A DNA stretch of 48,117 nt, from contig CAJVXH010000005.1 in the NCBI GenBank assembly GCA_913009835.1, positions 1 through 48,117 on the forward strand, written 5' to 3'. Numbering within the stretch: position 1 is the stretch's first letter; every line of letters starts with the position of its first letter. The DNA is from an uncultured bacterium. Lineage in GTDB: Bacteria > Electryoneota > Electryoneia > Electryoneales > Electryoneaceae. The notes under the pieces were generated by a model. It searched no databases and was not told the origin of the DNA. It saw only the letters and a program-made list of their open reading frames with translations. This document shows positions 23,828-33,079 of the stretch, piece after piece. Position numbers and translations under genes: made by a program.

Positions 23828-24418
23828 ATGAGTCGTTTACTGATTACCGGGATCATTGTGCTCATCGTGCTGATAGCGGCGATAATCGCGCCAGCACAGA
23901 CGATCAACAATGTCGTCGCACGATCCCTCTATTCCGACCAGAAGGCAATCGGTGAGGGTGACATCATCACGGTGCTGATCGTCGAATTCACCCGTGGCGC
24001 GAACCAGACTGACACTCGTACCAATGCTGATAACCGCACCATCGTCGATGTCAGATCCAGCGGGACTTTCAACGATCTCCTGCCCAGCCTGGGATTGGAC
24101 AACGATCTCTCAAACCGCAGCACCTCCTCCGGCAAAACGGAAAGCCGTAACAGCCTGGAAAGCCGGATGACCGCAGTAGTGACCGAAGTTCAGGAAAATG
24201 GCATGCTGGTCATTCAGGGCACCCGGACGCTGGAAGTTAACGGTGAAACTCAGACAACCACGGTAACAGGGATTGTGCGGGCTGAGGATGTCGGATCGGA
24301 CAACACTGTATTCAGCTACAACATCGCCAACGCGACCATCAGTTATACCGGTGATGGAATGGTCAATGATGCCGGAAAGCCTGGTTTCCTGACTCGAATG
24401 TGGAACTGGTTCTTCTAG
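23828..24418 (+). CDS. flgH: Flagellar L-ring protein FlgH
   Basis: FlgH forms the outer-membrane L-ring, which proves a diderm envelope. The core 'SLYSDQKAIGEGDIITVLIVEFTRGANQTDTRTNADNRT' and 'GTRTLEVNGETQTTTVTGIVRAEDVGSDNTVFSYNIANATISYTGDGMVNDAGKPGFLTRMWNWFF' is typical. The N-terminal hydrophobic segment (LLITGIIVLIVLIAAIIAPAQT) has no cysteine, so the usual FlgH lipoprotein modification is absent; it reads like an ordinary signal peptide cleaved near APAQ. Length 196 residues. It is followed by flgI at 18 nt. Confidence 0.92.
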   Translation: MSRLLITGIIVLIVLIAAIIAPAQTINNVVARSLYSDQKAIGEGDIITVLIVEFTRGANQTDTRTNADNRTIVDVRSSGTFNDLLPSLGLDNDLSNRSTSSGKTESRNSLESRMTAVVTEVQENGMLVIQGTRTLEVNGETQTTTVTGIVRAEDVGSDNTVFSYNIANATISYTGDGMVNDAGKPGFLTRMWNWFF

Positions 24419-24436
24419 AGAGAGGGTTTCTGATCA

Positions 24437-25567
24437 ATGAATAACTGGGAAACAGCAAATTGGCGGCGATGTTCGACTCGAATCATGTCTTGCATGATGA
24501 TTCTCCTGTTCATTGCAGCGTCCGCATATGGTCAGCAACGGATCAAGGACATCTCAAATCTCCAGGGCCAGGGCGGAATTCCGCTCATAGGGTATGGCAT
24601 CGTGGTTGGACTGGAAAGCACTGGCGACAGCCCTCGTTCCCTGTTTACCAACCAGGCGTTGGGCAACATGATGGAACGCTTCGGAATCTCGATCAATTCA
24701 GACCGTGTCCGCACCCGCAATGTCGCTGGGGTGATGGTCACGGCAACCTTGAATGATTTCGCCAAGCCTGGCCAACGGCATGATGTGACTGTCTCATCAC
24801 TGGGCGACGCACGCAGCCTACAAGGTGGAACACTTCTTCTGACAGCGCTGGTCGCACCCGATGAAACGGTTTATGGCATAGCCCAGGGACCGCTGAGCGT
24901 CGGTGGATTCAACATTCAACAGGGTTCAGTCAGCATTCGTAAGAACACCTCGTCAGTAGGGCGGATTCCCAATGGTTTCCTGGTCGAATTGTCGCCTGGT
25001 AAAACCATTGAAGATATGCAAAATATCGAATTCATCCTCAACGAACCGGATTACACCACCGCCAGACGGATGGCCGTGGCCATCAACACCGCCATGTGCG
25101 AGGAAATCGCTTCAGCGTTGGACCCAGTCTCAGTGGTAGTTGAGATCAAGGAAGACTATCCGGGCGGAACGATGGCCCAGATCTCAGATATCGAGCTGCT
25201 GATGGTAGTTCCAGATGTCGAAGCGCGGGTAGTGGTTAATGAACGTACCGGAACAGTTGTGATTGGTGCGGAAGTTGGTATTTCCAGCGTGGCGATCAGC
25301 CACGGCACCCTCTCCATCAGCATCGTCAACACGCCGGTAATCAGCCAGCCCGGAGCATTTTCGCAAGGTCAGACTGTGGTGCGGAATGCCACCCAGATCG
25401 AGGTGAAAGAGCAGGGCACGGGAGTGGTCGTTATGCAGGAAGCTGCAAGCGTAGGGGATGTGGCGGCTGCGTTGAACAGTCTCGGAGTGACCCCACGTGA
25501 CATCATCGCAATCTTCCAGGCTTTGCAACAGGCCGGGGCATTGCGCGGCGAACTGGTGATTATCTGA
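24437..25567 (+). CDS. flgI: Flagellar P-ring protein FlgI
   Basis: FlgI forms the periplasmic P-ring around the rod. After a signal peptide (about residues 10-32, ending AYGQQRIKD) it has the family start 'RIKDISNLQGQGGIPLIGYGIVVGLESTGDSPRSLFTNQALGNMMERFGI'. Later come 'NVAGVMVTATLNDFAKPGQRHDVTVSSLGDARSLQGGTLLLTAL' and the C-terminal 'LNSLGVTPRDIIAIFQALQQAGALRGELVII'. At 376 residues it is full length. It shares one nucleotide with flgJ. Confidence 0.96.
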   Translation: MNNWETANWRRCSTRIMSCMMILLFIAASAYGQQRIKDISNLQGQGGIPLIGYGIVVGLESTGDSPRSLFTNQALGNMMERFGISINSDRVRTRNVAGVMVTATLNDFAKPGQRHDVTVSSLGDARSLQGGTLLLTALVAPDETVYGIAQGPLSVGGFNIQQGSVSIRKNTSSVGRIPNGFLVELSPGKTIEDMQNIEFILNEPDYTTARRMAVAINTAMCEEIASALDPVSVVVEIKEDYPGGTMAQISDIELLMVVPDVEARVVVNERTGTVVIGAEVGISSVAISHGTLSISIVNTPVISQPGAFSQGQTVVRNATQIEVKEQGTGVVVMQEAASVGDVAAALNSLGVTPRDIIAIFQALQQAGALRGELVII

Positions 25568-26466
25568 TGCTGACCTCAAGCGCAAATATCGCCGGTAGTC
25601 TGAGTAACGGCTGGATCACCCAGCCCGTTCCCAGGAACGTCGTTGATCCGGAAACGTTTAAGGCGGCGCGTGGATTCGAGTCCTATTTCGCTCAGTACAT
25701 GGTCAAACAGATGCAAGGCAGCACCAGCATGATCGGAGGAGAGGGCTTCGGGGGAGATATGTACAACTCGATGTATACCGAAGTTCTAGGCGATCAATTG
25801 GCAGGACAAGGCGCGCTAGGCATCACGGACATGATCTACCGGCAATTGATGGAACAGAAGGGCGTCGAGCCATTTTCCGATGAAATCAATGAATCCAGTC
25901 CGTCACTGTATCAATCTCCACCCAACGATCTCCTCGCCCAAATGACCGCCAGCCACACTTCAACGAGGGCGGATTTCGAAACACTAGCTATTGAGGCGGC
26001 TGACCGATACGATCTCGATCCCAGGCTGGTTCAGGCGGTCATACGCGCCGAATCTGAATGGGACAGCACCGCTGTTTCCTCAGCCGGAGCCATGGGATTG
26101 ATGCAACTAATGCCAGATACCGCGACCGAATTGGGAGTGATGGACGCGTTCGACGCGGAACAGAACATAGATGGTGGTGCCCGCTATTTGAGACAGATGC
26201 TCGACCGTTACGACGGCGAATTATCGGTAGCTCTGGCTGCCTATAACGCTGGCCCCTCTGCCGTGGATAAACACGGTGGAGTGCCACCATTTGAAGAAAC
26301 ACGGCAATACGTACAGAAGATCCTATCCTGGCTGGCAATGCCAGGATCAGCAGAACCCCTCATACGTGATGAGGCTACAACGCAAACTGCACGAGAGTTC
26401 ATACATAATCTCCAGAGTAACTCTGGGACGACGTTCGACACGTCGGGGAGGAACCATGGAAGCTGA
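25567..26466 (+). CDS. flgJ: FlgJ rod-cap domain fused to SLT lytic transglycosylase
   Basis: Residues ~25-100 are the FlgJ rod-cap domain ('FKAARGFESYFAQYMVKQMQGST...EVLGDQLAGQGALGITDMIYRQL'). After a linker, residues ~137-285 are a Slt-type lytic transglycosylase ('LDPRLVQAVIRAESEWDSTAVSSAGAMGLMQLMPDTATELGV...GGARYLRQMLDRYDGELSVALAAYNAGP'), with catalytic E162 and the AYNAGP motif. Gamma- and betaproteobacterial FlgJ instead carries a glucosaminidase, so the cell-wall cutting domain differs here. It presumably caps the rod and opens the peptidoglycan. It overlaps flgN by 11 nt. Confidence 0.9.
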   Translation: MLTSSANIAGSLSNGWITQPVPRNVVDPETFKAARGFESYFAQYMVKQMQGSTSMIGGEGFGGDMYNSMYTEVLGDQLAGQGALGITDMIYRQLMEQKGVEPFSDEINESSPSLYQSPPNDLLAQMTASHTSTRADFETLAIEAADRYDLDPRLVQAVIRAESEWDSTAVSSAGAMGLMQLMPDTATELGVMDAFDAEQNIDGGARYLRQMLDRYDGELSVALAAYNAGPSAVDKHGGVPPFEETRQYVQKILSWLAMPGSAEPLIRDEATTQTAREFIHNLQSNSGTTFDTSGRNHGS

Positions 26467-26959
26467 GCTGGTTGCAACGCTGATTGATATCATCAAGCGC
26501 GAGGAAACACTGCTGAACGACTTTCTGGAGCTGCTTGAAGAGCAGAAAGGGCTGCTGGTCAAGAACGAGACTGAGACCTTCGAAGCCACTGTCATCAAAC
26601 AGGAAGCGTTGATCGAGCAGATTCGGGAATTGGAAGAACAGCGGATCGCGAAAGTGCGAAAGATCGCTGAGAACCTCGAGGTTAAGGAAAGTGAGCTGAC
26701 CATAACTCGCCTCGTGGAACTAAGTCTCGGCACAGTTTCAAACGAACTTCGCCAGCACAAACAGAGCATGAATGGACTGGTCGGACGCATTCGACGTGCC
26801 AACCAGGTCAACCAGTATCTGATCAAGCGTTCGTTAAACCTGAACCATCGAACCATTGATATCCTGATTGATGAAAACCTGCGGGATGTCACGTACGAGA
26901 AGGATGGTACCACGCATGGGCAGGATCGTCGCAGCCTGATGATCAACAAAACGCTCTAA
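26456..26959 (+). CDS. flgN: Flagellar chaperone FlgN
   Basis: FlgN is the export chaperone of the hook-filament junction proteins FlgK and FlgL, encoded just downstream. The product is about 167 residues of helices and coiled coil ('LIDIIKREETLLNDFLELLEEQKGLLVKNETETFEATVIKQEALIEQIRELEEQRIAKVRKIAEN'). A C-terminal helical part 'NQYLIKRSLNLNHRTIDILI' resembles the FlgN family ending. The ATG at 26456 has the ribosome site GGGGAGGAA 4 nt upstream, which decides the start. It overlaps the end of flgJ. Confidence 0.85.
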   Translation: MEAELVATLIDIIKREETLLNDFLELLEEQKGLLVKNETETFEATVIKQEALIEQIRELEEQRIAKVRKIAENLEVKESELTITRLVELSLGTVSNELRQHKQSMNGLVGRIRRANQVNQYLIKRSLNLNHRTIDILIDENLRDVTYEKDGTTHGQDRRSLMINKTL

Positions 26960-27089
26960 GCAGGCTACAGGCTACAGGCCACTGAAAAACATGAAAATCC
27001 ACACACAGTAGTCAAAAGCCGACAGTTAGTAGCAGCGTTCTGAGAAATGTGTGACTGAGTACCTGTCCATTGTTTGATTGGGGTCGCTT

Positions 27090-28502
27090 ATGTACAGCAT
27101 CAACACTCGAGGTAGCACCGGAAACAGCCTGTCCGCCCAACTGGTTATGGCGCGCGATGCCCTTCTCGCGCATCAAAATCATATGAACACCATCAGCCAT
27201 AACGTGGCCAACGTCAGCACCCTGGGATATCACCGGCAACGCACCATACTGGGCGCTCGCCAGGGAAATCCGGGTGTCAACGGCATGTATGGCTCCGGCG
27301 TTGGTGTCCTAGGCATAGAACGATCGCAAGTAGCCTTCATCAGCAACCAGGAACGTCTGGATGCGAGCTTGACAGGCCGATGGTCGACTCAATATGACAG
27401 CATGATGCGCGTCGAAGAAGCGCTCAACGAAATCAGTGAAAATGGTATCGGTGGTGCGCTGGACGCCTTCTGGAATTCCTGGGAAGATCTGGCAAATGAC
27501 GCCGATTCCAGCGCCCTGCGAACTGATGTGATGAACAAAGCTGAAGACTTGGGATATGCCTTCGCATCAACCTACGGAAACATGGATTCCCAGCGGGAAC
27601 AGATCAATGTCCAGATGCGAGGACACGTTGAAGGAGTAAACCTGATCGCAGGCCGAATTGCCAACCTTAACCAGCAAATCGTTAGCCTGTCCACATCTGG
27701 TCAGGCTCCGAACGACCTGCTTGACCAGCGTGAACTGCTGCTGCGTGATCTCGCGACGTTGGTAAATATCAACGTCGAATTCGATGAAAATGGTGCGGCA
27801 AACGTATATCTGGGAAGCGAAGAGATCGTGCATCGCGACTCAAACAGGGAATTGAAATGGCAGGAAGCTGATGATCCCAGCATGGGTAAGGGAGCAGGCC
27901 GAGTAGTCTGGACTGACACCAAGCGGGAAGTGGATATCAGCGGCGGGATGATCTTCGGATTGCAGGAAACTCGCGACAAGATAGGCGAAATTCTTGGCGA
28001 ACTGGATTCTCTGGCCGACGTGATTCGAGATCAGGTGAATGGTATTCATGTTGAAGGCATCGGCCTTGATGGGACGACCGGGAATATTTTCTTCCGCGAC
28101 GATGTCAGTGGCGCACGATCGCTGGAAGTGTCTAATGAGATCAGGGAAAACGTTGATAAAATCGCTTCATCCCGAGTATCGCCGACGGGTGCAAACGACC
28201 TCGCACATGAGATGTTTGAATTACAAAACGCCACACCGTTCGGCAACAACCTGACGATCAATGGTAAATATCAGACGATGGTAAGCAATATCGGCAGCGC
28301 CACGCAGAATGCAGGTCTGCGTCTGGAAACTGCTCAAGCTGCGCTCGTTCAGACCGAGAACCTACAGCAGCAGTATACGGGCGTCAGCCTGGATGAAGAG
28401 ATGTCCGCCATGATTACTGCCCAATACGCCTTCACGGCAGCATCGAAAATCTTTAACGCCATTGATGAAATGATGGACACCGTGGTCAAAGGGCTCATTT
28501 GA
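27090..28502 (+). CDS. flgK: Hook-filament junction protein FlgK (HAP1)
   Basis: FlgK joins hook and filament. The N-terminal 'NSLSAQLVMARDALLAHQNHMNTISHNVANVSTLGYHRQR' and the C-terminal 'TGVSLDEEMSAMITAQYAFTAASKIFNAIDEMMDTVVKGLI' are the FlgK D0/D1 signatures. The total of 470 residues is short for the family, so the exposed variable domains are small. I chose ATG 27090 (GGGG upstream) over the TTG at 27078. The 130-nt gap after flgN holds a short CAGGCTA heptamer repeat (26961-26980) and no clear promoter. Confidence 0.93.
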   Translation: MYSINTRGSTGNSLSAQLVMARDALLAHQNHMNTISHNVANVSTLGYHRQRTILGARQGNPGVNGMYGSGVGVLGIERSQVAFISNQERLDASLTGRWSTQYDSMMRVEEALNEISENGIGGALDAFWNSWEDLANDADSSALRTDVMNKAEDLGYAFASTYGNMDSQREQINVQMRGHVEGVNLIAGRIANLNQQIVSLSTSGQAPNDLLDQRELLLRDLATLVNINVEFDENGAANVYLGSEEIVHRDSNRELKWQEADDPSMGKGAGRVVWTDTKREVDISGGMIFGLQETRDKIGEILGELDSLADVIRDQVNGIHVEGIGLDGTTGNIFFRDDVSGARSLEVSNEIRENVDKIASSRVSPTGANDLAHEMFELQNATPFGNNLTINGKYQTMVSNIGSATQNAGLRLETAQAALVQTENLQQQYTGVSLDEEMSAMITAQYAFTAASKIFNAIDEMMDTVVKGLI

Positions 28503-28520
28503 TATCAGGGGAGTCTCAGC

Positions 28521-29459
28521 ATGAGAATCACTAACCAGATACGTCGTAACCAGATGCTTGTGGATTTGGAGCGACTTCAAACTGATCTGTACAAAGCACA
28601 GACAGTGCTCAGCAGCGGACGGGAAGTAGAACGTTCCAGCGATGATCCGATCCGAGCGCAACGGGCGATGGTTCTGCGCAGTTCTCTCGCTCAGCGGGGC
28701 CAGTACCTGGAGAACCTGAGGACAGGGATGTCACGCTTGAGCTTCGCGGAATCAATATTGATGTCGATTGATGATCTACTCGCGGAAGCACGCGCTGATG
28801 CGATTAAAGTCTCAAATGATCCCTCCATCCCGGCTGAAAAAGAAGCCGTTGCGCAAAGCATTAACGGACTTCTGGAAGAATTGCTCAGCAACGCCAATTC
28901 AAGACAGGATGGCGCCTACCTCTTCGGTGGGTTCAACACGCAGGAACCTCCATACGTGGCCATTCGAGATGAGGAAACCGGTGATATCACCCAGATAGTT
29001 GGAAATAGTACGCACATGGGTGGGAAAATCATGATTACTGCGGCAGACGATCTCTCAGTCCAGATAAATATGAATGGGAACGAGATGTTCCAAACCGGAC
29101 TGCCCGGTGACGAGGGAGATATGTTCCAGGCATTAATCGACATGCGCGACGCTTTACGCATCGAGAATAATGAGGAAGCAATCGCACTTCTTGAGAACTC
29201 CATTGGATTGATAGACAACTCATTGAGCAAGATTCACACCGGAATGACTGATCTCGGTGGACGGTATAATCGCCTGCTCTCAATCGAACAGAGTCACCTC
29301 GATATGGAAATTCGTGAAGAGGAGGATCTAGGGGAAGCTGAGGATGGTGAGCTGGCAGAGTGGATCACCCGTTTTCAACTACAGACTGTCGCATTGCAGC
29401 AGGCGATGGCAGTCGGGACTCAAGTCCTGAATTCATCCATCATTAACTTCATGCGCTGA
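28521..29459 (+). CDS. flgL: Hook-filament junction protein FlgL (HAP3)
   Basis: FlgL is the second hook-filament junction protein. The flagellin-like N-terminus 'MRITNQIRRNQMLVDLERLQTDLYKAQTVLSSGREVERSSDDPIRAQRAMVLRSSLAQRGQYLENLRTGMSRLSFAESIL' and C-terminus 'LAEWITRFQLQTVALQQAMAVGTQVLNSSIINFMR' fit FlgL. The middle has 'DGAYLFGGFNTQEPPY', a FlgL marker. At 312 residues it is typical. It begins 18 nt after flgK, with a GGGG-type ribosome site. Confidence 0.94.
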   Translation: MRITNQIRRNQMLVDLERLQTDLYKAQTVLSSGREVERSSDDPIRAQRAMVLRSSLAQRGQYLENLRTGMSRLSFAESILMSIDDLLAEARADAIKVSNDPSIPAEKEAVAQSINGLLEELLSNANSRQDGAYLFGGFNTQEPPYVAIRDEETGDITQIVGNSTHMGGKIMITAADDLSVQINMNGNEMFQTGLPGDEGDMFQALIDMRDALRIENNEEAIALLENSIGLIDNSLSKIHTGMTDLGGRYNRLLSIEQSHLDMEIREEEDLGEAEDGELAEWITRFQLQTVALQQAMAVGTQVLNSSIINFMR

Positions 29460-29466
29460 GACCAAC

Positions 29467-31650
29467 ATGACTGATAACACAACACTCAACAATGATCTCG
29501 CTGAATTGCTGGCACGTTTGCAACCAGATGGATTCGTTCTGGACGCACGCAACGGTAAACCTGATCTGCTGTCGAGTCTACACTGCCTTCCAACTCTTGG
29601 TGAACGGGGGAGGATGGAGGAAGCCAAACGTGTGACGCAAGCCGTCCTGGATGCCCGCGATGAAGAGGGCGGCTGGGATGAAACCTGGACGACAGTTATA
29701 GGCGTGGAAGCTCTGGTTGCACTCAAACTGCGCAATCTTCCCATAGATGGCGTAATGAATGCCCTGGAATTTGCGGTGAGCAGCCTGCGCTCAGCCACAC
29801 CATTGTCGCCGATGGAGCGAGAACTCCGACTGGCAAGGGCATTGGTCCTTTCCGGGATGGCGAGAAAGGATTCGACACTAATTGATGCTGGCATTCTACG
29901 CATCCATGGACTGCTCGACACTACCAGTGATTGGTCGGGAGAGATATCTGAAAACCTGCATGGTCTACTCAGCCTGGTTGATCTGTTGACTGTTAGCAAA
30001 GACGCAAATACCAGGGAGTTGATTGAATCGAAGATTGCTGAAACAAATATGGCGAACGTGAAAGCATGGGCCCATGGCGCGGATGAATGTGTCAGAGCGC
30101 GAGCTGGGATTATCCTGTTCAAACTGGGACGCCCCGAACCAGCAAATGAACTGCTCATCCTGGCGACTATCACACCTTCGGCACGATGTGACACTATCAC
30201 CCTTAAACACAGAATTGAACTCGCCGTGCGTTTGGGTATATCCGAGAATTCACCTGAAGAGAAGAGCATAGTTGGAGAAGCTGAGAGCGTTTTGAACAAC
30301 GGCTTGAATGATCGCTCGAAGGAAAGTCTTGATGAAGAGTTTACGCCGGTCGTTTCGAAAACTGGTGAGGATTCTTCTATGAAACATTTGTCGTTTTCAG
30401 ATGCCGAAAGATCTCTTCTGCTGCTTGAGGAGCTGCCTGGATTCTGGGTAGATCATCCTGATGCAGCCCCGATGAAATCCGTGAAAAAAGGTGTATTGAC
30501 ACAGTTACGTGCGGAAGTGTCTAACAAGTGGAATCAGGCTAACCGTCCACTCGTCAGCCTCATTCTCTTCATGGAGAAGGTGGACGAAAAAATCGCACCA
30601 TTTGTGCAAAGCATTCTCGAAAATACAAATGAAATTCCATTTGAAGTGGTTGCCTGCCTGCCCGGAAGTTCAAACGAAACGCTCGAGCGCATTCTCGATG
30701 AAGTTGGTGCGTTGACAGTGCAATCCAACGAAGGCGAAACCCGTCATCAGGTTATGCACCGCGCGGCAAAAGAAGCGAACGCGCCATACTTGGCATTGCT
30801 GAGAGTTTCTGATGAGATAACGCCGGGTTGGTTGCGGAAAGCGTTCGCTGAGGTCATGGATCAAAGCCGCGAAGGCAACTCTATTCACCTCGTCCGAACG
30901 GAAGCGTTTGACCCTGAAGATTTCATGGCGCTGCCATCCGAAACTGTGGCGCAGGATCATCAAGGTGGAAGCATAGCTGATATGCTGGTGAGAGCTGATA
31001 CCTTGATCAAGGGCGGTGATTACTCTGATGCGGAATCCGAATTACTTGATATGCAGTCCAGTTTGAATGGGTGTAAACACGAGAATGTCACCTTCTGGAC
31101 ACTACTGGGGGATGCAACTTTCCGTCAGAATCGCCCGAAAGAGGCCTATGAATGCTATTGCAAGGCGGTCAAAGATGACGCTTCCGCCGAACGAGCATGG
31201 ATAGGAATTGGTGCCTATCACCTGATCAGCGAAGAGCTGGAAGAGGCTCATTCAATATTCAACCGAGTGACATCGCTGAATCCAATTAATTCGCGTGGTC
31301 ATCTCGGACTGGGCAACACCTTCCTCAAGGAAGACAAACCGGCAGAAGCGATACCACATTTTAAAGAAGCCTTGCGTATTGATTCAGGGTTCCGCCACGC
31401 AGTAATCGGATTGGTAGCAGCAGCGGTGCAAGCCGAGAAAATGGAAGACGCAATCCAAGGCCTGACAAGCTACCTCAATGAACGCCCGGAAGATGTGGAA
31501 GTGCGTTTTCATCTGGCAGCGATCTATTTCGGTACCAATGAAATCAAACTGGCCAGTGAACACGCTATAAAAGTACTGAAGGTGAACCCAGATCATTCCG
31601 GTGCCCAGCAGATAATGAGTCATCTCACTGGCTCAGCACAAACCGGCTAG
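29467..31650 (+). CDS. GT2-like/TPR multidomain protein of the flagellin glycosylation island
   Basis: The 727-residue protein has three parts. Residues ~1-300 are helical repeats, with 'EEGGWDETWTTVIGVEALVALKLRN' resembling alpha/alpha toroid segments. Residues ~360-490 resemble a GT2-family GT-A fold ('LVSLILFMEKVDEKIAPFVQSILENTNEIPFEVVACLPGSSNETLERIL... YLALLRVSDEITPGWL'), but the usual DxD/DDD metal motif is not visible, so activity is doubtful. Residues ~540-727 are TPRs ('AYECYCKAVKDDASAERAWIGIGAYHLISEELEEAHSIFNRV' and following). It starts 7 nt after flgL with a weak ribosome site, and three or four glycosyltransferase genes follow. It could be a scaffold or inactive transferase. Confidence 0.6.
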   Translation: MTDNTTLNNDLAELLARLQPDGFVLDARNGKPDLLSSLHCLPTLGERGRMEEAKRVTQAVLDARDEEGGWDETWTTVIGVEALVALKLRNLPIDGVMNALEFAVSSLRSATPLSPMERELRLARALVLSGMARKDSTLIDAGILRIHGLLDTTSDWSGEISENLHGLLSLVDLLTVSKDANTRELIESKIAETNMANVKAWAHGADECVRARAGIILFKLGRPEPANELLILATITPSARCDTITLKHRIELAVRLGISENSPEEKSIVGEAESVLNNGLNDRSKESLDEEFTPVVSKTGEDSSMKHLSFSDAERSLLLLEELPGFWVDHPDAAPMKSVKKGVLTQLRAEVSNKWNQANRPLVSLILFMEKVDEKIAPFVQSILENTNEIPFEVVACLPGSSNETLERILDEVGALTVQSNEGETRHQVMHRAAKEANAPYLALLRVSDEITPGWLRKAFAEVMDQSREGNSIHLVRTEAFDPEDFMALPSETVAQDHQGGSIADMLVRADTLIKGGDYSDAESELLDMQSSLNGCKHENVTFWTLLGDATFRQNRPKEAYECYCKAVKDDASAERAWIGIGAYHLISEELEEAHSIFNRVTSLNPINSRGHLGLGNTFLKEDKPAEAIPHFKEALRIDSGFRHAVIGLVAAAVQAEKMEDAIQGLTSYLNERPEDVEVRFHLAAIYFGTNEIKLASEHAIKVLKVNPDHSGAQQIMSHLTGSAQTG

Positions 31651-31659
31651 GTGCAGCGG

Positions 31660-33078
31660 ATGCGCTCCCAACACACAGGGATTCTGCAACTCGCCAGGTT
31701 TGGCGATCTGATCCAGACCTCACCTCTGATTCAGCAGGTCAAACGGATGCGTCCCAATGCATCCATCTGCCTTTTCGTAGACGCTCGCACCAAAGCCGCC
31801 GCAGAAATCATCGATGGAGTTGATGAAATCGTACCCATCGATCTGTCAAGGCGCCCGTGGCCGGTAAAGGCATCACTCGCCCAGCAAACGTTAGACAGTC
31901 TGGAATGGCAGAAGTCTTTCGCTGACCGTGATCCTCTGGACAAGCTCATCATCCTCAACCAAGACCCCATTTCCGGCGCTATTGGCGAGTTGATTCCGGC
32001 AACAGAACGCCGTGGTCCACGACTGCGCTGTGTCCTGCCCGCACCACACCGATACCTCACACTGGCGGTGCAGGATCGCAAGTACAACCCGATCCATCTG
32101 TGCGAAATCTGGGCTGCCTACAGTGGTAACCGAAACCCGGTACCCTCCCCAATATTAGCGAATAATGCACTCGGCACAGGCTTTGCCATGATAGAGGGGA
32201 GAGATAGACCTAGCTCTATGAAATTCAAGCGTTTCGCTATCAATATGGGTGCGAAAGCGGCAGGAAGACGTCCGCCATGGGAAAAGCTTGCCGAGATCGC
32301 CAGTCAACTGCTGGATTCTGGTGATTGTCGGATCGTGCTGTTGGGGATGGATGAAGATCGAGCATCAGCGATGAAGATGATCCGTTCGATGCCTGAATCC
32401 CAACGAGAACGGATTATTGACCTTTGTGGCGAGACGACTTTGCAGGATCTGCCCGGTGTACTCAGTGGATGCGATGTCCTGATAAGTAGCGACACCGGCA
32501 CCCTGCAACTGGCTTCAGCGACTGGAACGAGGTGCATCGGCCTGTTCATGGCGGGTGCGAATCCGGTGGAAACGGGGCCGTATGCGGAAAACGCTATAGC
32601 CGTGGTGAGGCGAGACACGCTTGATTTCAACGAACAACAGCGGGACGATCTGAACGATCTGCCTGTGAGAACTATCGTTTCAATCGCAAGCAACCTTGCG
32701 AATAGGGAAGAGCCTGACGGGAGAAACATAGATGCAAGCAATGCCTTCGCTGTGCTGGTGGCCAGACCTGACGCTGTGGGTATCCGCTATTCACCCCTCA
32801 ACAAAGAGGATAGCGTACCGCTCGGTCAGGGGGAACGATGGTTGCCTTATCTCCGACGACTCATCAACCACGAAGCCTTCAGGCCCAGTGGTGAACAAGT
32901 ATTACGAGCTGAACTCGATGAGCAACAACTTGACGTTCTCGAACGATTGATTGCAAGGCCCGATACAGCGTGCACAGGCGAAGAACGCTGGTTGGGTAGT
33001 ATCGCCCAGGCCTTCGTGAGGGAGACGATGGGCCTGTTAAACGCAAAGCATGAATCAGCAAAGTTGCATCGGAGCTGA
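31660..33078 (+). CDS. Glycosyltransferase family 9 protein (heptosyltransferase-like)
   Basis: The N-terminus 'ILQLARFGDLIQTSPLIQQVKRMRPNASICLFVD' matches the GT9/ADP-heptosyltransferase start (R-x-GD..l..PL...L). The C-terminal nucleotide-sugar half has 'CDVLISSDTGTLQLASATGTRCIGLFMAGANPVETGPYAENAIAV', the D-T-G-t.hLA motif of the family, here with GTLQLAS. The substrate cannot be determined; in this position it probably helps build a glycan on flagellin. The start is taken as ATG 31660 (AGGTG 6 nt upstream). GTG 31651 is an alternative. About 90 residues after the transferase core have no clear match. Confidence 0.82.
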   Translation: MRSQHTGILQLARFGDLIQTSPLIQQVKRMRPNASICLFVDARTKAAAEIIDGVDEIVPIDLSRRPWPVKASLAQQTLDSLEWQKSFADRDPLDKLIILNQDPISGAIGELIPATERRGPRLRCVLPAPHRYLTLAVQDRKYNPIHLCEIWAAYSGNRNPVPSPILANNALGTGFAMIEGRDRPSSMKFKRFAINMGAKAAGRRPPWEKLAEIASQLLDSGDCRIVLLGMDEDRASAMKMIRSMPESQRERIIDLCGETTLQDLPGVLSGCDVLISSDTGTLQLASATGTRCIGLFMAGANPVETGPYAENAIAVVRRDTLDFNEQQRDDLNDLPVRTIVSIASNLANREEPDGRNIDASNAFAVLVARPDAVGIRYSPLNKEDSVPLGQGERWLPYLRRLINHEAFRPSGEQVLRAELDEQQLDVLERLIARPDTACTGEERWLGSIAQAFVRETMGLLNAKHESAKLHRS

Positions 33079-33079
33079 C

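Noticed and set aside
26276-26455. Longer flgN frame starting at 26276
   Set aside because: The extra 60 residues overlap the flgJ transglycosylase frame; the strong GGGGAGGAA fixes the ATG at 26456.
26999-27025. Sigma-28-like GCCGACAG before flgK
   Set aside because: The -35 position (CCACACAC) shows no similarity to TAAAGTTT.
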